Below, one piece after another: positions 1 to 8,147 of a DNA stretch of 64,000 nt; position 1 is the first letter of the stretch, and each line of letters starts with the position of its first letter. The notes beneath the pieces are model-generated. The model was not told the origin of the DNA. It made no database searches and saw only the letters and a program-made list of their open reading frames with translations. This DNA is from Nocardiopsis dassonvillei subsp. dassonvillei DSM 43111 (lineage in GTDB: Bacteria > Actinomycetota > Actinomycetes > Streptosporangiales > Streptosporangiaceae): NCBI RefSeq assembly GCF_000092985.1, contig NC_014211.1, positions 124,001 through 188,000 on the forward strand. Direction: 5' to 3'. A program made the translations under genes and the position numbers.

Positions 1-704
1 CCGACGGCACCGTCAGCGGCCTCCCGCTCGCCGAACTCGTCTTCTGGCTGGTCGCCGACGGGGCCCTGGAGGCGCACCGGACCGTGGCCGACGGCGACGC
101 GGTCAAGCGCGGCGACGTCCTGATGACGGTCACCGCGCGCACCCGCGACCTGCTCACCGCGGAGCGGACCGCGCTCAACTTCCTCACCCACATGTCCGGA
201 ATCGCCACCGCCACCCGCGCCTGGGTGGACGCCGTGGCCGGGACCGGCGCCCGGATCCGGGACAGCCGCAAGACCCGGCCGGGGCTGCGCGCGCTGGAGA
301 AGTACGCCGTGCGCTGCGGCGGCGGGGTCAACCACCGCTACGGCCTCAGCGACGCCGGACTGGTCAAGGACAACCACGTCGTCGCCGCGGGCGGCGTCGG
401 CGAGGCGGTCCGCGCCATCCGCGCGCGCTTCCCCGACCTCCCCCTGGAGGTGGAGGTGGACCGGACCGACCAGATCGAGGACGCCATCGCCGCGGGCGCC
501 GAGGAGATCCTGCTCGACAACTTCACCGTCGAGCGGCTCCGCGAGGCGGTCGCGCTGGTCGCGGGCCGTGCGCGGCTGGAGTCCTCCGGCGGCCTGACCC
601 TGGACGTGGCGGGTGACGTGGCCCGCACCGGGGTGGACTACCTGGCGGTCGGGGCGCTCACCCACTCCAGCCCGGCGCTGGATATCGCGCTTGACCTGTT
701 GTGA
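1..704 (+). CDS. nadC: Nicotinate-nucleotide pyrophosphorylase (carboxylating), 5'-truncated
   Basis: Quinolinate phosphoribosyltransferase makes nicotinate mononucleotide from quinolinate and PRPP in de novo NAD synthesis. The reading frame (codons starting at base 3) is open to the window edge, so the N-terminus lies outside; about 233 residues are present of a usual ~280-290. Family motifs visible are RDSRKTRPGLR, KYAVRCGGGVNHRYGL, LVKDNH, the acidic EVEVD strand, LDNF, ESSGG and the C-terminal VGALTHS. The stop at 702-704 precedes coaX by 64 nt on the same strand, and nadC-coaX adjacency is common in actinomycetes, so a shared NAD/CoA cofactor operon is likely. The identification is firm; only the missing start limits it. 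Confidence 0.95.
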   Translation, partial: DGTVSGLPLAELVFWLVADGALEAHRTVADGDAVKRGDVLMTVTARTRDLLTAERTALNFLTHMSGIATATRAWVDAVAGTGARIRDSRKTRPGLRALEKYAVRCGGGVNHRYGLSDAGLVKDNHVVAAGGVGEAVRAIRARFPDLPLEVEVDRTDQIEDAIAAGAEEILLDNFTVERLREAVALVAGRARLESSGGLTLDVAGDVARTGVDYLAVGALTHSSPALDIALDLL

Positions 705-768
705 GCGGCCCGGTTGGTGGAAGATTCCTTGAGAACACACCACTTCGACCACGGATGAGGCCCCCAGC

Positions 769-1551
769 ATGCTGCTCGCGATCGACGTCGGCAACTCCGA
801 GACGGTCTTCGGTCTCTTCGCATCCGACGACCTTCTCGAACACTGGAGGGTGGGAACCGACACCAGGCGCACGGCCGACGAGTGGGCCGTGGTCCTGCGC
901 GGGCTCGTCGACGGCAGCAGCCTGGGCCGCCCCGAGGACATCGACGGCATCGCCCTGTGCTGCTCGGTCCCGTCGGTCCAACACGAGATGCGGGACATGT
1001 TCCGCCGCCACTTCGGGGACGTCCCGGCCGTGATCGTCGAACCCGGCGTCAAGACCGGGGTGCCGATCCGGATGGACAACCCCAAGGAGGTGGGCAGCGA
1101 CCGGATCATCAACGCGCTGGCCGCCAACCACCTCTACGGCGGCCCCGCGGTGGTGGTGGACTTCGGGACCGCGACCACCTTCGACGCGGTCAGCGCGCGC
1201 GGAGAGTACGTGGGCGGGGCCATCGCCCCGGGCATCGACATCTCCGTGGACGCCCTCTCACGGCGAGGCGCCCAGCTGCACATGGTGGAGATCGTCAAGC
1301 CGCGCGCGGCCATCGCCAAGAACACCACCGAGGCGCTGCGCTCGGGGATCGTGTTCGGGTTCGCGGGCCAGGTGGACGGGATCGTGGACCGCATGGTCGC
1401 CGAGCTCACCGACGCGCCCGACGACGTGACCGTGGTGGCCACCGGGGGGCTCGCCTCCATCGTGGTGGCCGAGTGCGAGACGGTCGACCTGCACGAGCCG
1501 TGGCTGACCCTCATCGGCCTGCGTCTGGTCTACGAGCGCAACGTCGGCTGA
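769..1551 (+). CDS. coaX: Type III pantothenate kinase
   Basis: Phosphorylates pantothenate, the first step of coenzyme A synthesis, using the ASKHA fold of type III kinases. The 260-residue length is typical. The N-terminal phosphate-binding motif DVGNSETVFGLF is at residues ~5-16, GSDRIINALAA follows near residue 110, and the second nucleotide motif DFGTATTFDAV and the substrate loop GGAIAPGI lie around residues 128-155. ATG 769 is preceded by GATGAGG at a suitable distance. Downstream at 1601 a convergent toxin gene ends. The assignment rests on the full motif set and the nadC neighbourhood. Confidence 0.96.
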   Translation: MLLAIDVGNSETVFGLFASDDLLEHWRVGTDTRRTADEWAVVLRGLVDGSSLGRPEDIDGIALCCSVPSVQHEMRDMFRRHFGDVPAVIVEPGVKTGVPIRMDNPKEVGSDRIINALAANHLYGGPAVVVDFGTATTFDAVSARGEYVGGAIAPGIDISVDALSRRGAQLHMVEIVKPRAAIAKNTTEALRSGIVFGFAGQVDGIVDRMVAELTDAPDDVTVVATGGLASIVVAECETVDLHEPWLTLIGLRLVYERNVG

Positions 1552-1600
1552 TCCGGGTCCGGGGCGGGGGAGAGGGAGGAGGCCTTCCGCCCCGGCGGGT

Positions 1601-2020
1601 TCAGTCCTGGTCGTGCCGCTGCACGCGCAGCCGGGGGAACACCTCGGCGAGGTGGTCGAAGTCGCGGTCGCAGTGCACGAGGACCGCGTCGGTGCGCAGG
1701 GCGACGGCCGCGATGAGGCAGTCGTAGAGCTTGCGGATCGTCTTACCCCTGGAGCGGGCCTCACGGTAGATGCCCGCCGAATGGTGGAAGTCGAGCCTGT
1801 TGTCCAGAGACAGCTGGATCAGGCCGTCGGTGAGGCGTTCCAGCTGCTGGAGCTCGGTGGAGCTCTTCGCCCCGCTCAGGATCTCGGCGGCGACGGGTTC
1901 GGTCGTGGCCAGGTGGACGCCGCGCTCGATGAGTTCCCTGACGAAGACGTGGGTCTCGGAACCGGTCTTGCGCAGGTACTCCACCCAGGCGGAGCTGTCC
2001 ACCAGATAGACGGTGTTCAC
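1601..2020 (-). CDS. vapC: VapC-type PIN-domain toxin
   Basis: PIN-domain ribonuclease, the toxin half of a type II VapBC module. The 139-residue protein starts with LVDSSAWVEYLR, containing the first metal-binding aspartate. TTEPVAAEILSG supplies the conserved glutamate, and YDCLIAAVALRTDAVLVHCDRDFDHLA supplies the C-terminal acidic residues. It overlaps the upstream antitoxin gene by 4 nt (ATGA-type junction at 2017-2020), which implies translational coupling. It lies convergent to coaX. RNA target specificity (often initiator tRNA) cannot be read from the sequence. Confidence 0.92.
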   Translation of the reverse strand: MNTVYLVDSSAWVEYLRKTGSETHVFVRELIERGVHLATTEPVAAEILSGAKSSTELQQLERLTDGLIQLSLDNRLDFHHSAGIYREARSRGKTIRKLYDCLIAAVALRTDAVLVHCDRDFDHLAEVFPRLRVQRHDQD

Positions 2021-2238
2021 GAGGCGGGCGCCCCGCCCTCGAAGCCGGAGCGGCGCATCTCTTCCAGGTCGCCCTCCCAGCCGATGCCCTCCAGGCTGAG
2101 GAGGAACTCCTTGGTGAGAGGTGTGCCCACGGCCCGGCGAAGGGCGATGTCCACGGCTTCGCGCTTGGTGCTCACCTGGAAGCGTTCCATGGCGGTAGTG
2201 ACCAGTTCGTCGTCGATGTCAATGTTTGTGCGACTCAT
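2017..2238 (-). CDS. vapB: VapB-type antitoxin
   Basis: Antitoxin of the VapBC pair, 73 residues. The N-terminal MSRTNIDIDDELV and the following helix TKREAVDIALRRAVG form a ribbon-helix-helix DNA-binding segment of the VapB/MetJ-Arc type. The C-terminal tail (EGIGWEGDLEEMRRSGFEG), rich in acidic and aromatic residues, would wrap the toxin. ATG 2238 has no Shine-Dalgarno. A TAATAT hexamer sits 6 nt upstream, so the mRNA is probably leaderless and autoregulated by the inverted repeat overlapping that hexamer. Confidence 0.9.
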   Translation of the reverse strand: MSRTNIDIDDELVTTAMERFQVSTKREAVDIALRRAVGTPLTKEFLLSLEGIGWEGDLEEMRRSGFEGGAPAS

Positions 2239-2244
2239 GCACCC

Positions 2245-2269
2245 ATATTACACCTGTTACCGTGTGTAA
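2245..2269 (-). promoter_or_regulatory. vapBC promoter and putative autoregulatory operator
   Basis: On the - strand the hexamer TAATAT (2250-2245) is followed by 6 nt and then the vapB ATG, with a weak TTCTTT -35 at 17-nt spacing. The inverted repeat TTACAC-N10-GTGTAA (2248-2253 and 2264-2269) overlaps the -10 element, which fits repression by the VapB ribbon-helix-helix domain. Confidence 0.55.
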
Positions 2270-2340
2270 AGAAACGGTTTCCGGGAGTTCGTGGCCGCGG
2301 TGGTGCGGCGACCGGCCCCGGCCGCCGCGCCACCCCCGGT

Positions 2341-3297
2341 TCAGCCCGAGGAGACGGTGCCGGGGGAAGCCTCCGGCGAGGCCCCGCCGCGGAACAGGTC
2401 CGGCTCGATGTAGACCAGCGTGGCGATGGGCACCGCCGTCCGGATGCGCTCCTCGGCCTCGTTGATCGCCCGCGTGATCCGGCCCGCGTCGTCGTGCGCG
2501 TCCACGGCCACCTTCGCGGCCACCAGCAGCTCCTCGGGGCCCACGTGCTGGGTGCGCATGTGGATCAGGCGGTCGATGTCCTCGACCGACTCGATGGCCC
2601 GGCGGATGGCCCGCACGTTCTCGCTCGTGGCGGACTCGCCGATGAGCAGGCTCTTGACCTCGACGGCCAGCACGACCGCGATGACCACCAGCAGGACGCC
2701 GATGGCGGCGGTGCCCAGGCCGTCCCACAGGCCGTCGCCCGTGAACAGGGTCAGACTGACACCGGCCAGGGCGAACACCAGGCCCAGCAGGGCGCCGGCG
2801 TCCTCCAGCAGGATCACCGGCAGCTCGGGGGACTTGGAGCGGCGGACGAACTGCACCCAGCCCGCCTTGCCCCGGACCGCGTTGGACTCCTTGACCGCCG
2901 TGCGCATGGCGAACGACTCCAGCACGATCGCCACCAGCAGCACGGCCACGGGGACCCACTGCCAGGACGTGATCGGCTCGGGGTGGGAGATCTTGTGCCA
3001 GGCCTCGTAGAGCGCGAACAGGCCGCCCAGGCTGAACAGCACGATCGCCACCATGAACGCGTACACGTAGCGCTCGCGGCCGTAGCCGAAGGGGTGCTCC
3101 TCCGTGGCGCCCCGGCGCGCCCGCTTGCCGCCGATCAGCAGCAGCGCCTGGTTGCTGGAGTCGGCGACCGAGTGGATGGACTCGGCCATCATCGACGACG
3201 ATCCGGTCAGGAGGTAGGCCACGAACTTCGTCGCGGCGATTCCCAGGTTCGCGCACAGCGCCGTGACGACGGCTCTCGTGCTTCCCTCGACACTCAC
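2341..3297 (-). CDS. Cation diffusion facilitator family transporter
   Basis: Membrane antiporter of the CDF family, which exports divalent metals such as Zn2+, Co2+, Fe2+ or Mn2+. From GTG 3297 the protein has 318 residues. The metal-site helix shows MAESIHSVADSSNQ (HxxxD) around residues 37-50. Hydrophobic segments follow (YAFMVAIVLFSLGGLFALY, WVPVAVLLVAIVLESFAM, LLEDAGALLGLVFALAGV, AAIGVLLVVIAVVLAVEV), then a C-terminal cytosolic domain with HMRTQHVGPEELLVAAKV. In-frame GTG 3381 would add 28 residues with no family similarity, so 3297 is preferred although its ribosome site is weak. Substrate metal is not inferable. It is transcribed away from lysS. Confidence 0.85.
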   Translation of the reverse strand: MSVEGSTRAVVTALCANLGIAATKFVAYLLTGSSSMMAESIHSVADSSNQALLLIGGKRARRGATEEHPFGYGRERYVYAFMVAIVLFSLGGLFALYEAWHKISHPEPITSWQWVPVAVLLVAIVLESFAMRTAVKESNAVRGKAGWVQFVRRSKSPELPVILLEDAGALLGLVFALAGVSLTLFTGDGLWDGLGTAAIGVLLVVIAVVLAVEVKSLLIGESATSENVRAIRRAIESVEDIDRLIHMRTQHVGPEELLVAAKVAVDAHDDAGRITRAINEAEERIRTAVPIATLVYIEPDLFRGGASPEASPGTVSSG

Positions 3298-3482
3298 CAG
3301 TGGGGTCCGTCTCTCGGTAGGTACTGCTCTCGGATGTGAAGGCGCGGGGCAGGGCAGCGCAATACTAGTGATCCGCGTCACTGCCGACCCGCCGTGCCCC
3401 TACCCCGGGACGGGACCCCGACCACCGGAGCGCGCCCCGTTCCCGCGGACGCCGACCGGTCGGGCCGGACCGCGGCCGCCGG

Positions 3483-3488
3483 TAGGAT
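3483..3488 (+). promoter_or_regulatory. -10 element of lysS, probable leaderless start
   Basis: TAGGAT (TAnnnT type) ends 7 nt before GTG 3496, placing the transcription start at or next to the start codon. The AGGA inside it could also act as a weak ribosome site, so leaderless translation is inferred, not shown. Confidence 0.45.
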
Positions 3489-3495
3489 CGTGCGC

Positions 3496-4998
3496 GTGAA
3501 TGACGCGCACGACGACACCTACGACGACCTGCCCGAACAGATGCGGGTCCGGCGCCAGAAGCTGGACCGGCTGCGGGAGGAGGGCACCGACCCCTTTCCC
3601 GTGACCTTCCCGCGGTCCACGTCGATCGGGGCCGTGCGCGACAAACACCAGGGACTGGAGCCGGACACCCGCACGGGCGCGGAGGTCTCCGTCGCCGGAC
3701 GCGTCATGCTCTACCGCACCGGCGGCAAGCTGTGCTTCGCCACCCTGCGCGACGAGACCGGCGACATCCAGATCATGCTGTCCCTGGACCAGGTGGGCCG
3801 GGAGCGCCTGGACGCCTGGAAGGCCGACGTCGACCTCGGCGACCACGTGGGCGTGGAGGGCGAGGTCATCACCTCCCGTCGCGGTGAGCTGTCGATCCTG
3901 GTGACCTCCTGGACGCTGACCGCCAAGTGCCTGCGCCCGCTCCCGGAGAAGCACAAGGGCCTGACCGACCCCGAGGCCCGGGTCCGCCAGCGCTACGTCG
4001 ACCTCATCGTCAACCCCGAGTCCCAGCAGATGGTGCGCCGCCGCTCGGCCGCCATCCGCGCGATCCGGGAGGGGCTCGCCTCCCGCGACTTCGTCGAGGT
4101 CGAGACGCCCATGCTGATGCGGGTGCACGGCGGCGCCACGGCGCGCCCCTTCACCACCCACATCAACGCCTACGACATGGACCTGTACCTGCGCATCGCC
4201 CCCGAGCTGTCCCTCAAGCGGCTGGTCGTGGGCGGTCTGGAGAAGGTCTTCGAGGTCAACCGCAACTTCCGCAACGAGGGCGCGGACTCCACGCACAACC
4301 CCGAGTTCACGATGCTGGAGTTCTACCAGGCCTACGCCGACTACAACGTCATGGCCGACCTGACCCGCGAACTCATCCAGGAGGCGGCGCGCGCCGTGTT
4401 CGGCTCGACGGTGGTCGAGCGGGACGGGCGCACCTACGACCTGGGCGGGGAGTGGCCGCAGGTCACCCTGTACGGGGCGGTGTCCGAGGCGCTGGGGGCC
4501 GAGGTCGACCCGCGCACGCCGATCGACGAGGTCCGCCGCCTGGCCGACTCCCGGGGAGTGGAGTACGACCCCTCCTGGGGACAGGGCAAGCTCGTGGAGC
4601 ACGTCTTCGAGGAGCTGGTGGAGCACACGCTGGTCCAGCCCACCTTCGTGCGCGACTTCCCGGTGGAGACCAGCCCGCTCACCCGGCAGCACCGCGAGGA
4701 CCCGCTGCTCACCGAGAAGTGGGACCTCATCGGGTTCGGCATGGAGATGGGCACGGGCTACTCGGAGCTGGTCGACCCGGTCGAGCAGCGCGAGCGCCTC
4801 ACCCGGCAGTCGCTGATGGCCGCGGAGGGCGACCCCGAGGCGATGCAGCTGGACGAGGACTTCCTGCGGGCCCTGGAGTACGGAATGCCGCCGACCGGCG
4901 GTGTGGGCGTCGGTATCGACCGCCTCCTCATGGCCTTCACCGGAAAGAACATCCGGGAAACTGTCCTTTTCCCGCTCGTGAAGCCTTCCGGGGATTGA
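3496..4998 (+). CDS. lysS: Lysyl-tRNA synthetase, class II
   Basis: Charges tRNA-Lys. From GTG 3496 the protein has 500 residues, the normal class II LysRS length. An N-terminal OB-fold anticodon-binding domain (VAGRVMLYRTGGKLCFATL near residues 57-75) is followed by the catalytic core with motif 1 (FVEVETPMLM), motif 2 (FRNEGADSTHNPEFTMLEFY), the EMGTGYSELVDP segment and motif 3 (GVGIDRLLMAF). Earlier in-frame starts add residues without family similarity; GTG 3490 is also possible. A strong hairpin lies downstream. Firm identification. Confidence 0.97.
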   Translation: MNDAHDDTYDDLPEQMRVRRQKLDRLREEGTDPFPVTFPRSTSIGAVRDKHQGLEPDTRTGAEVSVAGRVMLYRTGGKLCFATLRDETGDIQIMLSLDQVGRERLDAWKADVDLGDHVGVEGEVITSRRGELSILVTSWTLTAKCLRPLPEKHKGLTDPEARVRQRYVDLIVNPESQQMVRRRSAAIRAIREGLASRDFVEVETPMLMRVHGGATARPFTTHINAYDMDLYLRIAPELSLKRLVVGGLEKVFEVNRNFRNEGADSTHNPEFTMLEFYQAYADYNVMADLTRELIQEAARAVFGSTVVERDGRTYDLGGEWPQVTLYGAVSEALGAEVDPRTPIDEVRRLADSRGVEYDPSWGQGKLVEHVFEELVEHTLVQPTFVRDFPVETSPLTRQHREDPLLTEKWDLIGFGMEMGTGYSELVDPVEQRERLTRQSLMAAEGDPEAMQLDEDFLRALEYGMPPTGGVGVGIDRLLMAFTGKNIRETVLFPLVKPSGD

Positions 4999-5067
4999 GT
5001 CGGAGCACCATGGTCCCGGATTTACCGGGGATATAACGGCGTCGGCCGGATGACCGAAAGGCGGGGC

Positions 5068-5098
5068 GGGGCCGTCGCACACACGGTGCGGCGGCCCC
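5068..5098 (+). terminator. Hairpin after lysS
   Basis: GGGGCCGTCGCAC (5068-5080), a 5-nt loop, then GTGCGGCGGCCCC (5086-5098): a 13-bp stem with one G-U position, 70 nt past the lysS stop. There is no strong T tract, as is common in actinomycetes. Confidence 0.6.
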
Positions 5099-5347
5099 GT
5101 CCCCTCAGCCGGGACAGGGCCCGTACCACGGGTTCCGCCGTCCCGGCCGGACAGGCCGTGCGAACCGGGGGCCACGGCCGCGTGACCCGTCGGACAGTTC
5201 CGAAGTTTTTGCCGACCGGGGCCGGGCGAACTCGGCCACTCTCCGCTGAACGTTGTTTACGCAGGTCAATGTAGTCAGCGTATTTTCCCTTCCATTACTT
5301 TGTCACGGAAGGGGCTGCCATAACTACACATGGTGATTTATGGGGCC
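5099..5347. other. Non-coding stretch between lysS and the LuxR-type gene
   Basis: No gene is supported between the lysS hairpin and the promoter at 5348. Bases about 5250-5345 are notably AT-rich for this window, as expected for an upstream promoter region or a Lsr2 target. The leader from 5377 to 5701 also lacks a convincing gene. Confidence 0.5.
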
Positions 5348-5376
5348 TTGACGGTATCATCTCTGCGGCCTAGCGT
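5348..5376 (+). promoter_or_regulatory. SigA/HrdB-type promoter
   Basis: TTGACG (5348-5353), 17-nt spacer, TAGCGT (5371-5376): close to the vegetative consensus. It would drive the small LuxR-type gene at 5702 with a leader of about 320 nt. Confidence 0.55.
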
Positions 5377-5701
5377 GCTGTGAGCGGGTCGAGACCCGTG
5401 GAGTTCGCCGAAGTGGATCGAGAACGACGGTGAGCGGGGAGAGGGACCGCCGGACGCGGTCCGCGTTCCCGCGCGCATGCGCGCCCTCGGTGGAGTCTGT
5501 CCGTCCCAGCCTCCAGCGAACCGGCCCCTGCGACGTCCGTGCGCCCGCCCCCGGTCCCTGTGCCAGAGGGATACGCGGGGGACAGCGGTGCGCCCGGGAG
5601 TCTTCCGTCGCGCCGGACCAGGGGGAGACCCGTGTCCGGCGCGCTCGCGTCCGCCAGGTGACGAGTCGATGTTCCGCACTCACATGATGAGGGAGGACGG
5701 A

Positions 5702-6025
5702 GTGGAACAGGCCACACTCGTACGACGTACCGCTGATGAGCAGGGCACCCTTCAGACCAGGGAGCACCGGGAGAACGTGGTCCCCCTGCAGGCCCGCCCG
5801 CACGAGACGGCTGTGAGCAGCCCCTACGCGCCGGTGGAACTGAACCACGAGGAACTCGAACTGCTCGCTGAGATCGCCACCGGTGTCACCACGGAGGTGG
5901 CGGCCCGGCACCTCGAACTCAGCGCGCGCACCCTGCGTCGCCGCATCCGCAACATCTGCGACGTGCTCGGCGTGAACACGCCCATCGAGGCGGTCGTCTG
6001 GGCCGCGCGGCGCCAGCTCATCTGA
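5702..6025 (+). CDS. Small LuxR-type helix-turn-helix regulator
   Basis: A 107-residue protein whose C-terminal half is a LuxR/GerE-like HTH. ELNHEELELLAEIATGVTTEVAARHLELSARTLRRRIRNICDVLGVNTPIEAVVWAARR has the typical 'how many times repeated, staged recognition helix' layout at residues ~42-105. The N-terminal 40 residues lack a receiver or sensor domain, so it would act as a stand-alone DNA-binding protein. GTG 5702 was chosen because GGGAGG sits 6 nt upstream; ATGs at 5669, 5684 and 5687 are alternatives. It stands alone between lysS and the acetyltransferase gene, with its own promoter and terminator. Targets are unknown. Confidence 0.75.
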   Translation: MEQATLVRRTADEQGTLQTREHRENVVPLQARPHETAVSSPYAPVELNHEELELLAEIATGVTTEVAARHLELSARTLRRRIRNICDVLGVNTPIEAVVWAARRQLI

Positions 6026-6128
6026 GCCGTCCGCGGCACGGCGCCGCGGTCGCGCGGCGGCGCCGGGCGACCTCCGGAGAAGGTGCTCGCCGGAGTAAGG
6101 GCGATCCGGTGGGCGCGGCACCCACCAC

Positions 6129-6156
6129 GGCACCCACCGGCGCACCGGTGGGTGCC
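6129..6156 (+). terminator. Hairpin after the LuxR-type gene
   Basis: GGCACCCACCGG, loop CGCA, CCGGTGGGTGCC: a perfect 12-bp stem 100 nt past the stop at 6025. Confidence 0.55.
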
Positions 6157-6203
6157 GACGCGTTTTCGGACCGCGCGCGTCCGCCGGGCTCGGGGTCCGG
6201 GCG

Positions 6204-6209
6204 TAGTCT
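6204..6209 (+). promoter_or_regulatory. -10 hexamer before the GNAT gene
   Basis: TAGTCT lies 9 nt before ATG 6219 with no Shine-Dalgarno between, consistent with a leaderless or nearly leaderless mRNA. Confidence 0.4.
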
Positions 6210-6218
6210 GGTCCGGCT

Positions 6219-6857
6219 ATGCCCGTTCGCCATGTTCACGTGCGCCGCGCCAGGACGCGCGACGTCGCCGCCGTCCGACGCCTCGTCGACGCCTACACCG
6301 TCGACCGGCGCGTGCTCTCCAAGAGCACCGTCAACCTCTACGAGGACGTCCAGGAGTTCTGGGTGGCCGAGGCCGAGGTGGTCCCCGACGGCTCCGGCCC
6401 CGCCTCCCCGCACGCCGCGCCCCCTCCCGACGCCCCCGCGCCCGGAGCGGAGCGCGCCGATCCTCCCGACGCCGGGGCCGAGTACCGCGTGGTGGGCTGC
6501 GGAGCGCTGCACGTGCTCTGGGAGGACCTGGCGGAGGTGCGCACCGTCGCCGTGGACCCCTCCCTGCGCGGGTTCGGCGTCGGACACCGGATCGTGTCCG
6601 CGCTGCTGGACACCGCACGGGAGTTGGGCGTGCGCCGTGTGTTCTGCCTGACATTCGAGACCGGTTTCTTCGCCAAACACGGCTTTGCCCGGATCCAGGG
6701 CACGCCGGTCTCCCCCCGTGTGTACGAGGAACTCCTGCGTTCCTATGACGAGGGCGTCGCCGAATTTCTCGACTTGGAGCGGGTTAAGCCCAACACCCTC
6801 GGGAACACCCGCATGCTTGTGCACCTCGACGCGGCAACGCGAACCACCCGGACCTAA
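6219..6857 (+). CDS. GNAT acetyltransferase, probable N-acetylglutamate synthase
   Basis: A 212-residue GCN5-type acetyltransferase resembling the short stand-alone ArgA of actinobacteria, which acetylates glutamate for arginine synthesis. Visible are the N-terminal VRRARTRDVAAVRRLVD, the strand GCGALHVLWEDLAEVRTVAV, the acetyl-CoA loop PSLRGFGVGHRIVSALLD and the ArgA-like FCLTFETGFFAKHGF. Residues ~55-85 are a proline/alanine-rich insertion not expected in the fold, probably a surface loop. The function as ArgA is inferred from similarity to the Mycobacterium short ArgA type; a generic GNAT role is the alternative. Confidence 0.75.
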   Translation: MPVRHVHVRRARTRDVAAVRRLVDAYTVDRRVLSKSTVNLYEDVQEFWVAEAEVVPDGSGPASPHAAPPPDAPAPGAERADPPDAGAEYRVVGCGALHVLWEDLAEVRTVAVDPSLRGFGVGHRIVSALLDTARELGVRRVFCLTFETGFFAKHGFARIQGTPVSPRVYEELLRSYDEGVAEFLDLERVKPNTLGNTRMLVHLDAATRTTRT

Positions 6858-7306
6858 AGGTTTTCGCGCTCACTCGGGACCAAGTTCCCCATACGGGCCG
6901 CAGCCGGGCCAACACCGCGTCCGACCCGCGTCCGCGCAGCTTATGCACAACCGGATGGCGGGGCCGGGGAAGGGGGCGGGTAATGTGTACCCCAGGGGTG
7001 GAGTCCCGCCCACACGTTGAAGGAAGTTCCGCGAAGCGGTGACGAAGGGTCGGGATTTGACACCGGTGGACACGGTGTTCCCCCGCGGACACACCAGGGC
7101 GCCGAACGCACGGCCGGACATTGGCCCCCTTCGGGTTTGCCGGAGGTGTCTCGGGTACGTCCGGTGTCAAACCGGGGGCAAACGATGTCTATGATGTCCG
7201 GTATGCGTTTGCCCGGGTGCCTGGCGAGCCATCCCCCAGGAGCAGCCCGACACGGAGTCGGGTATTTGCTGCAATAAGTAACAACCAGGAAGGGTGGACG
7301 GCTTCG
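6858..7306 (+). promoter_or_regulatory. Intergenic region with a -10 element and a spaced inverted repeat
   Basis: No gene is supported. TTTGACACCGG (7056-7066) and CCGGTGTCAAA (7161-7171) form an 11-nt inverted repeat about 95 nt apart. The right arm sits just ahead of a TATGAT -10 hexamer (7190-7195). The arrangement suggests a controlled promoter for the small membrane gene at 7307, with looping or paired sites possible. Confidence 0.4.
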
Positions 7307-7588
7307 ATGGGGAACTTTTTGTCGTCGGTGCTTCCCCCCGGACTGATCGACGTATTGTCGGCGCTCATCCCACCGGTGGTTGTCGGTGCCGTCTTCTGCA
7401 CCTTCGTCATCCAGCTCCTGCGCAAGGAGATGGCGCCCCGCCGGATGGACGGAAGCCTGGTCAGCAAGGACAAGGCGGCCGAAGACACGGGTGAGGGCAG
7501 GGATGGTTCCGGGGCCGCTGAGCCGGGAGCCGCGAACGAGACGCCGATTGTCCGGGGTGGGGAACGCACCGAATCCGACGGTCGTTGA
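7307..7588 (+). CDS. Small single-span membrane protein, unknown function
   Basis: A 93-residue protein from ATG 7307, preceded by AGGAAGGG about 12 nt upstream. The segment LIDVLSALIPPVVVGAVFCTFVIQLLRKEM forms one transmembrane helix with basic residues on its C-terminal side. It is followed by a hydrophilic, charged tail (residues ~45-93). I do not recognise a family. It lies just upstream of lsr2 on the same strand but is separated by a 217-nt gap with its own lsr2 promoter, so it is probably independently expressed. In-frame upstream extension lacks coding character. Confidence 0.6.
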   Translation: MGNFLSSVLPPGLIDVLSALIPPVVVGAVFCTFVIQLLRKEMAPRRMDGSLVSKDKAAEDTGEGRDGSGAAEPGAANETPIVRGGERTESDGR

Positions 7589-7731
7589 TACGGTACTCGA
7601 CCGATCACGCGCTCCTCGGGGAGCGACGAACCGGCCATGCGCGTGCGCGGGCCATCTCGCCGATCCCGCGCGCCCGCCGGTGACCCCCGAAACCCGACAC
7701 GGTGTCCGGGTGATTTCAGGCACGCCGGGAA

Positions 7732-7760
7732 TTGTCTTCCGCGTTCTCGCGAGATAGCTT
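7732..7760 (+). promoter_or_regulatory. lsr2 promoter
   Basis: TTGTCT (7732-7737), 17-nt spacer, TAGCTT (7755-7760). Transcription would start near 7767, giving a ~40-nt leader with GAAAGG before ATG 7806. Confidence 0.55.
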
Positions 7761-7805
7761 TACATTCAGGTGTGGAGACACCGCTCTTCTGAAAGGTTTG
7801 ATTCC

Positions 7806-8147
7806 ATGGCACAGAAGGTCCAGGTTTTCCTGGTCGACGACCTCGACGGCGGCGAGGCCGAGGAGACGGTGACGTTCGGTCTGGACGGCTCCGTGTACGA
7901 AATCGACCTCAGCGCGGGTAATGCGGCCAAGCTCCGTGAGGCCCTTACTCCGTTCGTCGACGCCGCCCGCAAGGCTCCGGCCAAGGCGTCCCGCAGCGCG
8001 GGCCGCCGCACCGGCAGCCGGAATGCTCCCAGCCGTGAGCGCAGCGCCGAGATTCGCGCCTGGGCGAAGGCCGCGGGCAAGCCCGTCAATGAGCGCGGCC
8101 GTATCCCCGCGGCGATCGTCGCCGAATATGAGGCCATCAAGGGCTAG
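7806..8147 (+). CDS. lsr2: Lsr2 nucleoid-associated protein
   Basis: Lsr2 is the actinobacterial H-NS-like xenogeneic silencer that bridges AT-rich DNA. The 113-residue length fits. The N-terminal oligomerisation domain begins AQKVQVFLVDDLDGGEA and includes TVTFGLDGSVYEIDLS. A basic linker (PAKASRSAGRRTGSR) leads to the C-terminal DNA-binding domain, EIRAWAKAAGKPVNERGRIPAAIVAEY, which carries the RGR AT-hook-like core that enters the minor groove. ATG 7806 follows GAAAGG. It may act on the lower-GC accessory regions further along this window. Confidence 0.97.
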   Translation: MAQKVQVFLVDDLDGGEAEETVTFGLDGSVYEIDLSAGNAAKLREALTPFVDAARKAPAKASRSAGRRTGSRNAPSRERSAEIRAWAKAAGKPVNERGRIPAAIVAEYEAIKG

